This document shows positions 1 through 9,941 of a DNA stretch of 64,000 bases, one piece after another. A program made the position numbers and the translations under genes. Source of the stretch: Gammaproteobacteria bacterium (GTDB lineage: Bacteria > Pseudomonadota > Gammaproteobacteria > Ga0077536). The DNA is taken from positions 1 through 64,000 of the forward strand of contig JADLGE010000074.1 in NCBI GenBank assembly GCA_020849475.1, read 5' to 3'. Positions within the stretch are counted from its first letter, which is position 1, and every line of letters starts with the position of its first letter. The notes beneath the pieces are model-generated. The model ran no database searches. It saw nothing but the letters and a program-made list of their open reading frames with translations, and had not been told where the DNA came from.

Positions 1-1900
1 GTTCACCATGGGCATGAAGGGGCAACACCTGCGCCACGTACTGATCGGGCCGCACCACCACCATGCAGCCCTGGCGGCGATCGATACCGCGCAAGGCGAA
101 GATGTCGTGGCCGCGCTTGTGGTCCACGCAGAACACCTTCTCGTAATCACACAGGCCGAGGCGTCCCTTGTGCGGCAAGAGCAGCGCCGGCAAATGCTCA
201 AGGGCAATGTCGCGATGGGCCTGCTGATAGACCGCGCGCACGTCGATGACGGCATCGATATCGGCGGCGGTCGGCGTATAAAGGCGCACGGGCGAGTGCG
301 CGGAGTCATGCAGGTACGCGCACAGGGCGTGCATGGCCGAGTGTGTCGCGTCGGGCGCGGCGCCGTCGGCGAACAGCACCAGGCGCCAGCGACCATCGGC
401 CTTCATCACATGTCCGAGCTGCAGCGGCCGCGCGTCCGCCACGCGGATGACCGGCGCCGAGTGAAAGCGCATGCCGACCGTGAGATCGCGCGCGAGTGCC
501 TGGTGGGCGCTCGCGGCCGTGATCGGCGACGGCGCATAGTGCACCGCCGTGCCGGCGGTGAAGCGACCGTGCTTGATGAAGTATTGCTGGAATGCCGCCG
601 GCTCGACGGTCTCGTGGTCAGTGCTGGCGGCCTGCGCGGGACGCGCGCTGAACATGCGTGCGAACTCACGATCGAAATCGATGAGTTCCTGCGCCACCGC
701 ACGGCGTTCGTCGGAATAGCTCAGCAACACCTCGGGTGCGCAGCGGCCAAGCAACACCGCGGCCAGCTTCCAGCCGAGATTGAAACTGTCGCCCATCGAT
801 ACATTCATGCCCTGGCCGGCCTTGGGGCTGTGGGTATGGCAGGCATCGCCGACAATGAAACCGCGCGGATGCGGCGCCTGGCCGCGCATGGACGAGGCGC
901 TGTCGAAACGATCACACAGGCGCTGACCAATCTCGTACACCGACCACCACGCGACTTGCCTGACGTCGAGAGTATAGGGATGCAGGATGCGCTGTGCGGC
1001 CGCGATGAGATGCGCGGCATCGAGCTTGCGACTGGCGATGCGTTCATGGGCGTCGAGTTTGTCGAGTTCGATGTACATGCGCACCATGTAGCCGCCTTCG
1101 CGCGGAATGATCAGCACATTGCCCTGCGTCGCCGAATGGACCACGGTCTTGAGACGCAGATCGGGAAAGTCACTGACCGCCAGTACATCCATCACGCCCC
1201 AGGCCTGGTTGGCCGAGTCACCGTGCAGCACTCCGCCCAGCGCTTCGCGCACGCTCGAACGCGCGCCGTCACAGCCCACCACGTAGCGTGCCTTGAGGGT
1301 TTCAACCGCGCCTGGCTGCGCGTCGTCCAGACGCGCGAGGCGCGCAGTGACGGGATAGCCCGATGTCGACTCGACATCTTCGCCCACGGCGATGTCGAGG
1401 CCGAGCAGGCGGCGCGAATATTCCGGCGCGAGACGCGTGGGCGAATTTGCCATCAGCTCCAGAAAAAAATCATGCACACGCGCCTGGTTCAGGATCACAT
1501 GGGGCATTTCCGACAGATCGTCTTCGGTGTCCTGGATGCGCCTGCTGCGCACGATGAATTCGGGGCGCGCACTGTCGGGATTCCAGAACGCGGTTTCGTT
1601 GACCCAGTAGGCTTCCTTCAAGACCCGTTCACTGAAGCCAAAGGCCTCGAACATCTCGACGCTGCGACAGGCGATGCCATCGGCCTGGCCTATCATGAGT
1701 GGTCCGGCTTTCTGTTCGACGATTGCGGTCGTGATTTCAGGGAAGTGCGCGAGCTGCGCGGCCAAGGTCAGTCCGGCCGGGCCACAGCCGACTATCAGCA
1801 CATCGACCGCGCGCACGGCGTCGACGAGCACGGGCGCAGCTTCACGCGGCAGGGCGATGGCCGGATCGCCGGCACGAAATCCATTCAGATGAAATTGCAT
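1..1900 (-). CDS. mobA: 3-hydroxybenzoate 4-monooxygenase (FAD-dependent), 3' end cut by window edge
   Basis: Flavoprotein aromatic hydroxylase expected to convert 3-hydroxybenzoate to protocatechuate with NADPH and O2, in the cytoplasm. 633 residues are visible from an ATG at 1900. The N-terminus (MQFHLNGFRAGDP) and the text throughout closely resemble Comamonas MobA as I remember it. The FAD motif GCGPAG lies at about residues 38-43 and the second FAD motif GDACHTHSPKAGQG at 351-364. The C-terminal third fits the thioredoxin-like dimerisation domain of phenol hydroxylases, with YVAQVLPL just before the edge, so only about 10-20 residues should be missing. It is separated from the upstream DUF1329 gene by a terminator, so it should have its own promoter between 1901 and 2040. 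A different hydroxybenzoate or phenol substrate is possible. Confidence 0.9.
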   Translation of the reverse strand, partial: MQFHLNGFRAGDPAIALPREAAPVLVDAVRAVDVLIVGCGPAGLTLAAQLAHFPEITTAIVEQKAGPLMIGQADGIACRSVEMFEAFGFSERVLKEAYWVNETAFWNPDSARPEFIVRSRRIQDTEDDLSEMPHVILNQARVHDFFLELMANSPTRLAPEYSRRLLGLDIAVGEDVESTSGYPVTARLARLDDAQPGAVETLKARYVVGCDGARSSVREALGGVLHGDSANQAWGVMDVLAVSDFPDLRLKTVVHSATQGNVLIIPREGGYMVRMYIELDKLDAHERIASRKLDAAHLIAAAQRILHPYTLDVRQVAWWSVYEIGQRLCDRFDSASSMRGQAPHPRGFIVGDACHTHSPKAGQGMNVSMGDSFNLGWKLAAVLLGRCAPEVLLSYSDERRAVAQELIDFDREFARMFSARPAQAASTDHETVEPAAFQQYFIKHGRFTAGTAVHYAPSPITAASAHQALARDLTVGMRFHSAPVIRVADARPLQLGHVMKADGRWRLVLFADGAAPDATHSAMHALCAYLHDSAHSPVRLYTPTAADIDAVIDVRAVYQQAHRDIALEHLPALLLPHKGRLGLCDYEKVFCVDHKRGHDIFALRGIDRRQGCMVVVRPDQYVAQVLPLHAHGE

Positions 1901-2040
1901 GGAGCGGCTCTCACGGTTGCTCACCAGCATGGCCTGCACATGACAGGGCAAGCGCATGGTAAGCGTTTGCGTGCGCGCAACCCAGGCATGGGCCGGCGCG
2001 GTGAGAACACGCGTTGCTCAATGCGGGATTCAGGAATGCG

Positions 2041-2068
2041 AAAAAAAGGGCCGTGTGATGAACGGCCC
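2041..2068 (-). terminator. Rho-independent terminator after the DUF1329 gene
   Basis: Read on the minus strand, a 7-bp stem GGGCCGT/ACGGCCC with a 7-nt loop is followed by seven T residues. It lies 75 nt downstream of the DUF1329 stop codon and before mobA, so it should end the DUF1329 transcript and insulate mobA. Confidence 0.85.
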
Positions 2069-2142
2069 GAGGAGAGTGCCACAGGGGGTGGCAAATTCGA
2101 GAGGCCAGCGACCCGCGCAACGGCGGGCCGCAGGCCGAAGTC

Positions 2143-3516
2143 TTAGCGACCTTCCGTCAGATAGTTGACGTCGTGGGTGCGCTTGGCTTCCTTGAGCGTG
2201 GTGAGCGGGAAGCTCGCACCGCGGGTCGGCACCAGGGTGCCGCGACCGTTCTGCAAGTCGACCACGTTGATGCTCTGGACCGACGCCATGCGCGTGCCGG
2301 CCGGGGTCTTGTCACCCTTCCACTTCTTCTGACCTTCAGCGTACTGCGGGTCTTCGGTCCAGGCCTTCTGGATCTGCCACACCTTCCACACTTCACCGGC
2401 CTTGTCGAACGCGTTGGCGTAGAAGCACTCGCCAGACTCACGGTCGATGTACAGGAACTTGGTCGAGTACGGATGGTTGCTGCGCTGGGGAGTCATGCGC
2501 AGCACGTCGGTCTTGCGCAGCGCCCAGTCGTCGAGCGGCGCCCAGCCGTTCGGACCGTAGTAAACAGTGTCAGTGTTACGCGAACGTGCCACCGCCAGGA
2601 TGCGGGCCGTGCCGACGTATTCCCAGGAATGTTCCATCGGACGGCCGTTGAAGCCGTAGAAATCTTCCAGGGTGTGATCGGTGCCGAGCAGCGAATCGGA
2701 CTTCACTTCCACCGAGATGCGGCGCACGCGACGCAAGGACGGAATGTAAGCCCACGAGTCGTCGGCCTTGCGCGGATCGTCGTAGCGCAGGATCAGGAAC
2801 GCGGTGCCGGCGATGTCGAACGGCGAGGTGAAGCCGGTGTATTCGCGGAAGTTGGTGTCCTTGGCGAAACCCTTGCCACCGTCCATCTTGTAGTCGGTGT
2901 CAGTGAGATCGGCGCGATGGGACATGATGACGCGCTGATAGGGACCTGCCAGCACGCGCTCGAACGAACCGCCGCCGGTGTAATAGTCCTTGTACTTGCC
3001 GCCGTCGGCCTTCATGACGTCATGGCCGCTGTGTTCGCCACCGGCGCGCACCCACACCCAATGCACTTCGTCGACCTTGAGGCCGGCGTTCTGCCAGCGG
3101 AAGGTCCATTTCCATACGGCCTTCCAGCCGTCATCCTTGCTACCGGGCTGAAACGCTTCGGGATCGAACGGGCGGCCCGAGGTGTAGTTCTCGATCGCGC
3201 CGTCGGCGGCGATGGTGGCCTGGCCCTTGAATTTCTCGGTGGCGGCCTTGTAGCTGTCGGCCGGGCTCATGTCGCCGGCGTCCTTGATCTTCATGTCCAT
3301 GCCTTCGAACAGCACAGTGGTCTGCTGTTCGGCGGGAATGAACGGGCGGACCAGGTCAGCCTTGTCGAAAGTAATGGTGTCGCCTTCGGCGAACTGCGGC
3401 TGCGCGCTCTGGTTGGCCTTCAGCCACGCCAGATGATCTTCGGGACTGAAGGCCTGCGCGCACAAGGGCTGTGCGACGACTGCGGCCAGCAGCGTGTATT
3501 GCAAACGTTTCAACAT
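2143..3516 (-). CDS. Exported DUF1329-family protein
   Basis: 457 residues with a typical Sec signal peptide (MLKRLQYTLLAAVVAQPLCAQA) that predicts export to the periplasm or outer membrane. The rest fits DUF1329, a family of outer-membrane-lipoprotein-sorting-like proteins with no settled function; the segment SLRRVRRIS with surrounding aromatic residues is typical. The start is backed by AGGAG six bases upstream. The gene is monocistronic: a terminator follows it, and another terminator lies upstream at the end of the 1361-residue gene. A second, Tat-type DUF1329 protein lies at 11630-13015. DUF1329 genes often lie near hydrocarbon, steroid or aromatic degradation genes, which fits the neighbouring mobA, but the role here is inference. 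Confidence 0.88.
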   Translation of the reverse strand: MLKRLQYTLLAAVVAQPLCAQAFSPEDHLAWLKANQSAQPQFAEGDTITFDKADLVRPFIPAEQQTTVLFEGMDMKIKDAGDMSPADSYKAATEKFKGQATIAADGAIENYTSGRPFDPEAFQPGSKDDGWKAVWKWTFRWQNAGLKVDEVHWVWVRAGGEHSGHDVMKADGGKYKDYYTGGGSFERVLAGPYQRVIMSHRADLTDTDYKMDGGKGFAKDTNFREYTGFTSPFDIAGTAFLILRYDDPRKADDSWAYIPSLRRVRRISVEVKSDSLLGTDHTLEDFYGFNGRPMEHSWEYVGTARILAVARSRNTDTVYYGPNGWAPLDDWALRKTDVLRMTPQRSNHPYSTKFLYIDRESGECFYANAFDKAGEVWKVWQIQKAWTEDPQYAEGQKKWKGDKTPAGTRMASVQSINVVDLQNGRGTLVPTRGASFPLTTLKEAKRTHDVNYLTEGR

Positions 3517-3697
3517 CTTCGACTCCTAGGGACGCAAATCTCGGCATGCAAGGACCAACCCTCGCACGCCCGCGACAAAAAGCTTAAACCGCGCACGGTG
3601 CACGGCACGCGGCAGTCTAGCTGTGTAAGTCAGGGGCGGCGCGGACCCACGACGATGCGACGCGAATCGCGGCAACCGCTGTCCGAATTTGAAACAG

Positions 3698-3723
3698 AAA
3701 AAAACGGCGCCGGGCGACGCCGT
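3698..3723 (-). terminator. Rho-independent terminator after the 1361-residue membrane protein gene
   Basis: On the minus strand a 6-bp stem ACGGCG/CGCCGT with an 8-nt loop runs straight into seven T residues, counting the T that closes the stem. It begins 56 nt past the stop codon at 3780 and closes that transcript before the DUF1329 gene. Confidence 0.8.
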
Positions 3724-3779
3724 CCTTGAGTGGGGCCAAGCGCGCAGCGTGCTGCGGCCCTGGCCATGACGAGAAAGTT

Positions 3780-6700
3780 CTACGACGATTGATCGCTCGC
3801 CGCGACGCTTTCGTCGACGGCCTGTGCGATACGCGGCGGCGCCGCGCGCCACAGTCCGTGCGTGCTGAACGCCTGCCAGCCCCAACGCAACCATGCCAGC
3901 AGAGCAAACGCCAACCACAACGCCCAGCCCAGCATGAGGCCACGGTAGAACCACAGCGACACCGACAGCACCCAGGCCTGCGGATACTCCGCGCTGACAC
4001 GATCGGCAAACCATTTGAGTTCATTGCCATAGGAGCCGTTGCCGGCAATCTGCATGTCGGGTTGGCCGAGCAAGCCTTGCTCGATGGCCTGGAACAGAGT
4101 CGACAGGGCCGCGAGCGTCAACAGCGCCAGCAGCACCTGCGCGGCGTTGAACAATGGCCGCGACAGGTTTTCAGCGAGGCGTTGACGCGCGCTCAAGGCA
4201 AACAGCCACGCGATGACGAGCATCGCCATCGGCAGCGCAATCTGTGTCAAGCCGATGACCAGCAACAGCCATTGCGCGGTGCTGAGCGGCGTCACACGTG
4301 TGCGCCCGAGCGCCACCGCCACCGCGCACCACACCAGCAATACACCCCAGAACAACACGGCCGGACCGAGGCGCGGACCGCCCGCCAGCAATACCCAGCG
4401 ATCCTGCGGCAAGGTCAAGGCGATGCTGGCATTGACGCTAGGCGCACCGAGACTGAAGCGGGGCATGCGATAGACCGCGTCCATCGCCTCGTCCCCACGC
4501 CAGTTGAGCGTCACCTGCTGCGCACCGGGCGCCACCGGCAGCCGCAGATTGCGGCCATCCTGGCGGATGGGCTGCGCCACGCCATTGATGCTGACCGTGT
4601 TGAGGGTCGCGCCCGCTGGCAGCGTCAGCGTGTGCTGCCCGCCTTTGGAACTGCGCAAGCTGACATCGAGCGTGAAATCACTGGCACGCTGCGCCGGGCT
4701 CACGGCGAGGCGGCTGCTGTCGATGGTCAGACTCTGCCCTTCAACGCCACGCGGACGCGTCAACTCGAGGGAAACCGTTTCACCCGGCCACGGCTGCCAG
4801 GTCGGCAACCACTGTCCCGCTTGGTTTTGATGATGCACGACCGCCAGGCCACTGAGCTCGGCATGCCAGAGCGGCGCGATATCGGCACGCCAGGTTTCGA
4901 CCCACTCGTGGCTGTCGGGCGCTTTCAGCAGCAGCGGTGTGGTCTGGCTCAGCACCGAACTCCACGCCGCCTCGCTCTGGTTGGCCGCCATGTGAATGGT
5001 GATGTGTCCGTCGGCAATTTTTGCGTCGGCGCTGGTGACCGATTCACCCACCAACAACGGAATGACCAGCGCCGCGGCGCTGTCGGCCGGCGTGACACGC
5101 GTCACGCGTGTATCGACGCGCCAATCGAGCCCCAGATGCAGCACCCGCTCGACGCGAAAGAAGGCCGGCAAGGGGCGCGGTTCGAGGCTTTGTTCAACAC
5201 CGTCAGCGGCGCCGGCGATGCGCGTAAAAATCAACTGCGCTTCAGCGCCGCCGTCGTTGCGTTGTCCGTTGACGGTCCAGCCCGACAGCGCCACCTCGAC
5301 GCGCTGCGGTTGCACGGGGAACGGCAGTTGGAAGCTGGCGCCGGGCGGCGCCGCGCCGCTGAGTTCGATGCGATGCCGACCTTCGGCCAGTTCCAGCCAC
5401 AGCACGCCGGCCGCATCGCGATACAGGCCGCGCTCGTCGTCGTCATCCACCACCACGCTGCGCGGCACCCACTGCTCCGCGCCCCCCGGCAGCGGCACGG
5501 CCACCGCGCTGGCGGCGTGCACTTCAAGACTCAGGCGCAACATCTCATCGCGCAGCGTAACGCGCAGACGTGGCAGCGCCGCGCATTGCGGGACACAGTC
5601 GGGTGCGCGGGTCAGGCGTTCACGCAGTTGTTGCAGAAGTTGCGTATCGGGCATCGCGGCCTGCGCGGTGCGCGGCACGCCGAGGCCGCTCATCAACAGC
5701 AGCGCCAGCAGCAGGCTCGCGCTCCCTGTCACGGGCAGTGCGAGGCGCAGGCCGTGCAAGGCTTCGCGCACGAACAGCGCCAATACCCACGCCAGCAACA
5801 GCACGCGCGCCACCGCCAGCGCGAGGTTGCCCGCCGGCGAGATGAGATGAAGACGCAGGGTCTGTTGCTGTGTGACCGGACCGTTCCAGCTCAAGGTGAG
5901 CGTGTCACCACCCCATGCCGGCAAGCCTGGCCCGGTCTGAATGACGGCATGGGGATCGATATCCGTCAGTGCGCCGCGCGCCATGTCGGCGCCGTTGCCG
6001 GCATTGGACTCGGTCGCGAGTTTGCGTGCGACGCCGGCCATGCTTTCCATGCTGGCGACACTGCTGGTCACCGCGTCGACCGCCACCGCGGCCGGCGCCA
6101 TGGGCTCGGCCGGTGGCGCGCGCGCCGCCATCGGCGCGGCATCGCTGACGTTGTACGGAAATGCAAGCTGCGGAAACAGGCCAAAACGCACCTGCATCAT
6201 CATGAAGTCGAGACACACCATCACCAGCAGCGCCAGAGTGACATTGCGATAGCCGGACACCACGCGCTTGAAGCCATGGGTGGGTAACACTTTCAACAAG
6301 GCCTGCGCGGCCAGCAGGTGCAGCCACAGTTGATGCGGGGCCTGCCCTTCGTGCCAGATCAAGGCCAGCGTCACCAGCACCAGCAGCGCCGCCCTGCGCC
6401 CCACCAAGCGCGCCGTGGCAAGGGTGATGATCAGCACCAGGAACAGGTCGAGCAGCGTCCAGCGCTTGAGCCAGGTGTCGGGCACATTGTCGGCGCCGCT
6501 CGCCGACCACAGGCGCCAGCCGGGTGGCAGATGCAGACGCGTCGACAACTGCTCGACATCCGTCAGCCACCCCACCGCCGGCAATTCACCACGCGCGAGA
6601 CGCGCATCGGCCACCAGTTGCAGCGCGCCGCGTCGCACTTCCACGCCGTGCGCCCGGTCGCCGAAGGCGGTGATGAACTGCGCTTCGTCATTGAGCGTGA

Positions 6701-7865
6701 CGCGGCCGAGGTGCAAGGCGGGACTGGCATCGAGCCGCCAGCGACGCGTCACCTGACCGGCGAGATGATCTTGCACGGTGTAGCCCTGTCCGTCGAAGTC
6801 CAGCCACAGATCCCGTTCGAGACGCAGCCTGTCGGGTTCGGGCTGCGGATCGCCACGACGCTGTTCGACGAATTCAAGAGCATCGGCGCGGGTCATGCGC
6901 CAGGTCGGCAGTTCGCGCCATTCCTGCGGTGCATTGGTCTGCTGCGGGTCGACCACCGTGCCGCCCTGCACTTCGACCAGGCGCAAGGCATTGCGCGCGG
7001 CGAATGCCCACACTTCTTCCTGCGGCCACGGCGCGGCGGCAGCCGGCGGCGCAAGCCTGACCGTCGGCGCCGGCTGACGCGTCAGCAGTGACACGCGCCA
7101 ATGGCCGGGCCGCACCAGCAGCCGCAGCGTGCCATCGGCATCGAGCCGTGCCGGCAGAGCACTCGTCAATTGCATGGGCACCGCGCCGTCGAGCAGCGCG
7201 CCCTGGCTACGCCATTCGCGCGCCGCGCCCGACACGTCGAGTTCCAGCACGGTCTCGACCGTCATCGGCAAATCATCGATGAGCTGACGAAACACGCGCG
7301 CTTCAGCGCTGTCGCCGGGGTCGGCGCTGTCGGCCCTGGATTTCAGCCACAGCTCGCCGTTGCTGACCGCGCTGACGCGTGGCTGCGCGGCGCCTTCGAT
7401 ATCCAGTACCACCACGCCGGTGTCGGCCGGCAGTCGCAGCATGTCGGGCAGCGTCGACCATTCGAAACGACCTCGCAGTGGATGGCGACCGGTCGCCAGC
7501 AGCACCGCCGGCCGGCCTTCATGCATCACCACCACGGCCGCGCTGCCGTCGACCGTCACATCCTGCGGCCACTGCCCTTCGCCGCCTGGCACCGCCACCC
7601 AGCTGCGCGCATGCACAGACACCGTGGTGGCGAATTCGCCGCCCTGTGCCGTCACCGACACGTGCAGCGGTCCGCTCCAGACGCAGCGCCGCTGGTCGCT
7701 ATTGAAGAACAGCGGACAGTCGCGATTCGCGGCGTCGTCGAGCGCCCACGCCACCCACGGCGCGAGCGGCGCCGGCACATCGTGCGCGGCCAGCCGGTCG
7801 GCGCCGTAAGACACGGCGCTCACGCACATCAGGTACACGACCAGCCACCACGACTTGCACGACAT
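3780..7865 (-). CDS. Very large multi-spanning envelope protein of unknown function (1361 aa)
   Basis: I do not recognise a named family. The start chosen is the ATG at 7865, giving MSCKSWWLVVYLMCVSAVSYGAD, a clear signal peptide, with AGGGAG seven bases upstream; an in-frame ATG 24 codons earlier gives an arginine-rich, implausible leader. Residues ~25-470 look like a beta-rich periplasmic region. A hydrophobic cluster lies at ~473-562, a second at ~680-735, a second periplasmic region at ~740-1150, and several transmembrane segments at ~1164-1340. The layout suggests an inner-membrane protein with two large periplasmic domains. No catalytic motif, repeat or nucleotide-binding site is obvious. 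It is divergent from the DUF1800-DUF1501 operon across a 229-bp gap and closed by its own terminator. Confidence 0.8.
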   Translation of the reverse strand: MSCKSWWLVVYLMCVSAVSYGADRLAAHDVPAPLAPWVAWALDDAANRDCPLFFNSDQRRCVWSGPLHVSVTAQGGEFATTVSVHARSWVAVPGGEGQWPQDVTVDGSAAVVVMHEGRPAVLLATGRHPLRGRFEWSTLPDMLRLPADTGVVVLDIEGAAQPRVSAVSNGELWLKSRADSADPGDSAEARVFRQLIDDLPMTVETVLELDVSGAAREWRSQGALLDGAVPMQLTSALPARLDADGTLRLLVRPGHWRVSLLTRQPAPTVRLAPPAAAAPWPQEEVWAFAARNALRLVEVQGGTVVDPQQTNAPQEWRELPTWRMTRADALEFVEQRRGDPQPEPDRLRLERDLWLDFDGQGYTVQDHLAGQVTRRWRLDASPALHLGRVTLNDEAQFITAFGDRAHGVEVRRGALQLVADARLARGELPAVGWLTDVEQLSTRLHLPPGWRLWSASGADNVPDTWLKRWTLLDLFLVLIITLATARLVGRRAALLVLVTLALIWHEGQAPHQLWLHLLAAQALLKVLPTHGFKRVVSGYRNVTLALLVMVCLDFMMMQVRFGLFPQLAFPYNVSDAAPMAARAPPAEPMAPAAVAVDAVTSSVASMESMAGVARKLATESNAGNGADMARGALTDIDPHAVIQTGPGLPAWGGDTLTLSWNGPVTQQQTLRLHLISPAGNLALAVARVLLLAWVLALFVREALHGLRLALPVTGSASLLLALLLMSGLGVPRTAQAAMPDTQLLQQLRERLTRAPDCVPQCAALPRLRVTLRDEMLRLSLEVHAASAVAVPLPGGAEQWVPRSVVVDDDDERGLYRDAAGVLWLELAEGRHRIELSGAAPPGASFQLPFPVQPQRVEVALSGWTVNGQRNDGGAEAQLIFTRIAGAADGVEQSLEPRPLPAFFRVERVLHLGLDWRVDTRVTRVTPADSAAALVIPLLVGESVTSADAKIADGHITIHMAANQSEAAWSSVLSQTTPLLLKAPDSHEWVETWRADIAPLWHAELSGLAVVHHQNQAGQWLPTWQPWPGETVSLELTRPRGVEGQSLTIDSSRLAVSPAQRASDFTLDVSLRSSKGGQHTLTLPAGATLNTVSINGVAQPIRQDGRNLRLPVAPGAQQVTLNWRGDEAMDAVYRMPRFSLGAPSVNASIALTLPQDRWVLLAGGPRLGPAVLFWGVLLVWCAVAVALGRTRVTPLSTAQWLLLVIGLTQIALPMAMLVIAWLFALSARQRLAENLSRPLFNAAQVLLALLTLAALSTLFQAIEQGLLGQPDMQIAGNGSYGNELKWFADRVSAEYPQAWVLSVSLWFYRGLMLGWALWLAFALLAWLRWGWQAFSTHGLWRAAPPRIAQAVDESVAASDQSS

Positions 7866-8094
7866 GTCATCACTCCCTGCTCGACCATCGAACCGAGGCC
7901 CGAGTGTAGCCGCACTGGCAAGCCGTCGTCTGCGCATGCTCGCGACAGCGCTCGACGTGTGCGTAATGCGAGCGCAGTCACAGCCCGCGAAAGTGCTCAG
8001 CGCCGCGCTGCCAGCGGGTTCTCAATTTTGATCGCGGCGCGTTGTCGCTCTGACATCCCACGCCTACGCTCCGCGCCGGGAAACAATCTTTGAC

Positions 8095-9939
8095 ATGGAC
8101 TTCATCATCTTGAAAAGCGCAGCCTGGCTGTACTCCTCCTGCCCGTCATCATCACGCCCGCGCCGCTACGTTCTCGGCGCCGTGCTGAGCATGCTGCTCG
8201 CACACGGCGCCACTGCCGCGGTCACCGGCTTGCCGGCGTCACTGCCGGGCCTGACCGAAGTCAGCGACGCACGCTGGAACGCCACCGCGGTGCGCAAGGT
8301 GCTGCGTACTTTCGCTTTCGGCGGCCATGCCACGGATGCCCAGATCGACGCCTGGGCGGCCATGAAGCCGCAGCGCGCCATCGTGCAGATGCTGACTTTC
8401 GACGAGCACAACCTGTTGCTGTCGCCGCCGGACAATTCGCTGCGCAAGGAAGCGATGCGCAGCCGCAGCCAGACGCTGCATGCGCTGGGCGACATGTGGG
8501 GGCTCAACAATGCCGCCAACATGCTCGAGCCCGAGGATCGCGAAGACTATCTGCGCAGCAGCTGGCACGGCGCGATGCTGACCTGGTCGCTGGCCGCGCG
8601 AGTGCGCGGCGGCAATCCCTTCCGCCATCGCATCGGCTATTGGGAGACCAATTTCCATCTCGCCGTCAGCCATGCGCGCGGCGTGTCGAACTATCAGCTG
8701 GTGAGCTACTACGACGATGTGATGGCGTCGCTGCAACGCGGCGACAGCTACGACGCGGTGATCGCCACCGCCTCGTTGTCGGCCGCCATCGGCCACCACT
8801 ACGGCCATCGCGACAACCGCTACTACGCCAACGAATGCTATTGCAACGAAGACTTTGCGCGCGAATTCCACCAGTTGGGCTTTGGCATCCTCGGCGTCGG
8901 CGACCAGCTCTATCACGAGCGCATCACCATCAAGAACACCGCCGCGGCCTTGACTGGCATGTATTTCGTCAGCCGCGAAGCGCCGTCTGAATGGGAAGCC
9001 GAGAAAGTCGTTTTCGGCAGCGACGGCCATGTGCCGTCGGCGGTGCGTATTCTTCATCGCAGCATCGCGGGCGCCAACGCGAGTGAAAAAATTCGCGCCC
9101 TGGCGCGCGTCGACATCCGTTACAAGGAAAGCCTCGACAACCTGCCGGTGATGATTGTGCAGTCGATAGCCGACGACAATATTTCCTTCAAGGAAGCGCG
9201 CGCGCTACGCGAGGCGTGGGCGAGCATGCCGAGCAAGGATCTGCTGCGCTTCCTGCGCGCCTATGCGATTTCGACGACGTTCCATTCCAGCCAGCGCGTC
9301 AAACAGTTCACCAGCCTCGAGCGGCACATGGTCATCGCCAACCGCTTTGCCGACACCAATCGCGAGCAGTATCACGACGTGCCGGAGATCTGGCGGCTCT
9401 ACTGGGAAGAGGAAGTGATTCCGTTCGAGCCCTGGCACGAAGTATTCGGCCACCAGAACGGACCCGAAGCGGCCGCCAGCGCCGAGCTGTTCCGCAAGAA
9501 CTACAAGCGCGCCACCGAGGCCAGCTTCAGTTACAGCGTCGAGGATTTCAACGGCGCGTCGCGCGCCAAGGACTGGCGTCTGCTCATGCCACGCGGTGAG
9601 GCTTACACGGTCGGCGCCGGCGCCGAATGGTTGTGGCAGCGTTTCATCGCCGATGGCCTCAAGAATTTCGGGCCGCTGGAACGCGCTCACCTTTATGCAC
9701 TGCTCGCTTACGGTCGCGACCTGGCGGCGGTGCTGCATCCACGGTTTCCCGATACGGCGGTCACGCTCGCCGAATTGAACGCACCCGCCGGCAAGGCGTG
9801 GCTGGCCAAGGTCAGTGCCGCGCGCCTGCCGCTGGACAGCAAGGACGCCGATATTCGTGAGCGCACCAATGATCGCATGGGCGCCGCGCTCGATTTCATC
9901 ATCGCCACGCCCTTCATGCTGGCCGAGGAAGGACGTTGA
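8095..9939 (+). CDS. Exported DUF1800-family protein
   Basis: 614 residues of the DUF1800 family, first gene of an operon with a DUF1501 protein 2 nt downstream; this pairing is widespread in bacteria but its biochemical role is not established. The N-terminus has a basic stretch (RPRRYV) followed by a hydrophobic segment ending HGATAA, consistent with a signal peptide after an unusually long n-region, so the true start could lie downstream. The core shows family-typical features: an early VRKVLRTFAFGG segment, a conserved HxxH-rich middle (AIGHHYGHRDN, NEDFAREF) and a long helical C-terminal half. No strong Shine-Dalgarno is visible. The gene is divergent from the 1361-residue membrane protein, so both may share the control region 7866-8094. 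Confidence 0.87.
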   Translation: MDFIILKSAAWLYSSCPSSSRPRRYVLGAVLSMLLAHGATAAVTGLPASLPGLTEVSDARWNATAVRKVLRTFAFGGHATDAQIDAWAAMKPQRAIVQMLTFDEHNLLLSPPDNSLRKEAMRSRSQTLHALGDMWGLNNAANMLEPEDREDYLRSSWHGAMLTWSLAARVRGGNPFRHRIGYWETNFHLAVSHARGVSNYQLVSYYDDVMASLQRGDSYDAVIATASLSAAIGHHYGHRDNRYYANECYCNEDFAREFHQLGFGILGVGDQLYHERITIKNTAAALTGMYFVSREAPSEWEAEKVVFGSDGHVPSAVRILHRSIAGANASEKIRALARVDIRYKESLDNLPVMIVQSIADDNISFKEARALREAWASMPSKDLLRFLRAYAISTTFHSSQRVKQFTSLERHMVIANRFADTNREQYHDVPEIWRLYWEEEVIPFEPWHEVFGHQNGPEAAASAELFRKNYKRATEASFSYSVEDFNGASRAKDWRLLMPRGEAYTVGAGAEWLWQRFIADGLKNFGPLERAHLYALLAYGRDLAAVLHPRFPDTAVTLAELNAPAGKAWLAKVSAARLPLDSKDADIRERTNDRMGAALDFIIATPFMLAEEGR

Positions 9940-9941
9940 AC

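Noticed and set aside
8-2146. Plus-strand open frame of 712 codons opposite mobA
   Set aside because: It is antisense to the complete, motif-bearing mobA frame; its translation is rich in Arg/His/Ala with no domain, as expected for a high-GC shadow frame.
3726-6287. Plus-strand open frame of 853 codons opposite the 1361-residue protein
   Set aside because: Glutamine/arginine/histidine-rich shadow sequence; the minus-strand frame has a signal peptide, transmembrane segments, a ribosome site and a terminator.
9936-9941. TTG start for the DUF1501 gene overlapping the DUF1800 stop
   Set aside because: It is only a few bases from the ribosome site, whereas the ATG at 9942 has good spacing and begins the Tat signal.
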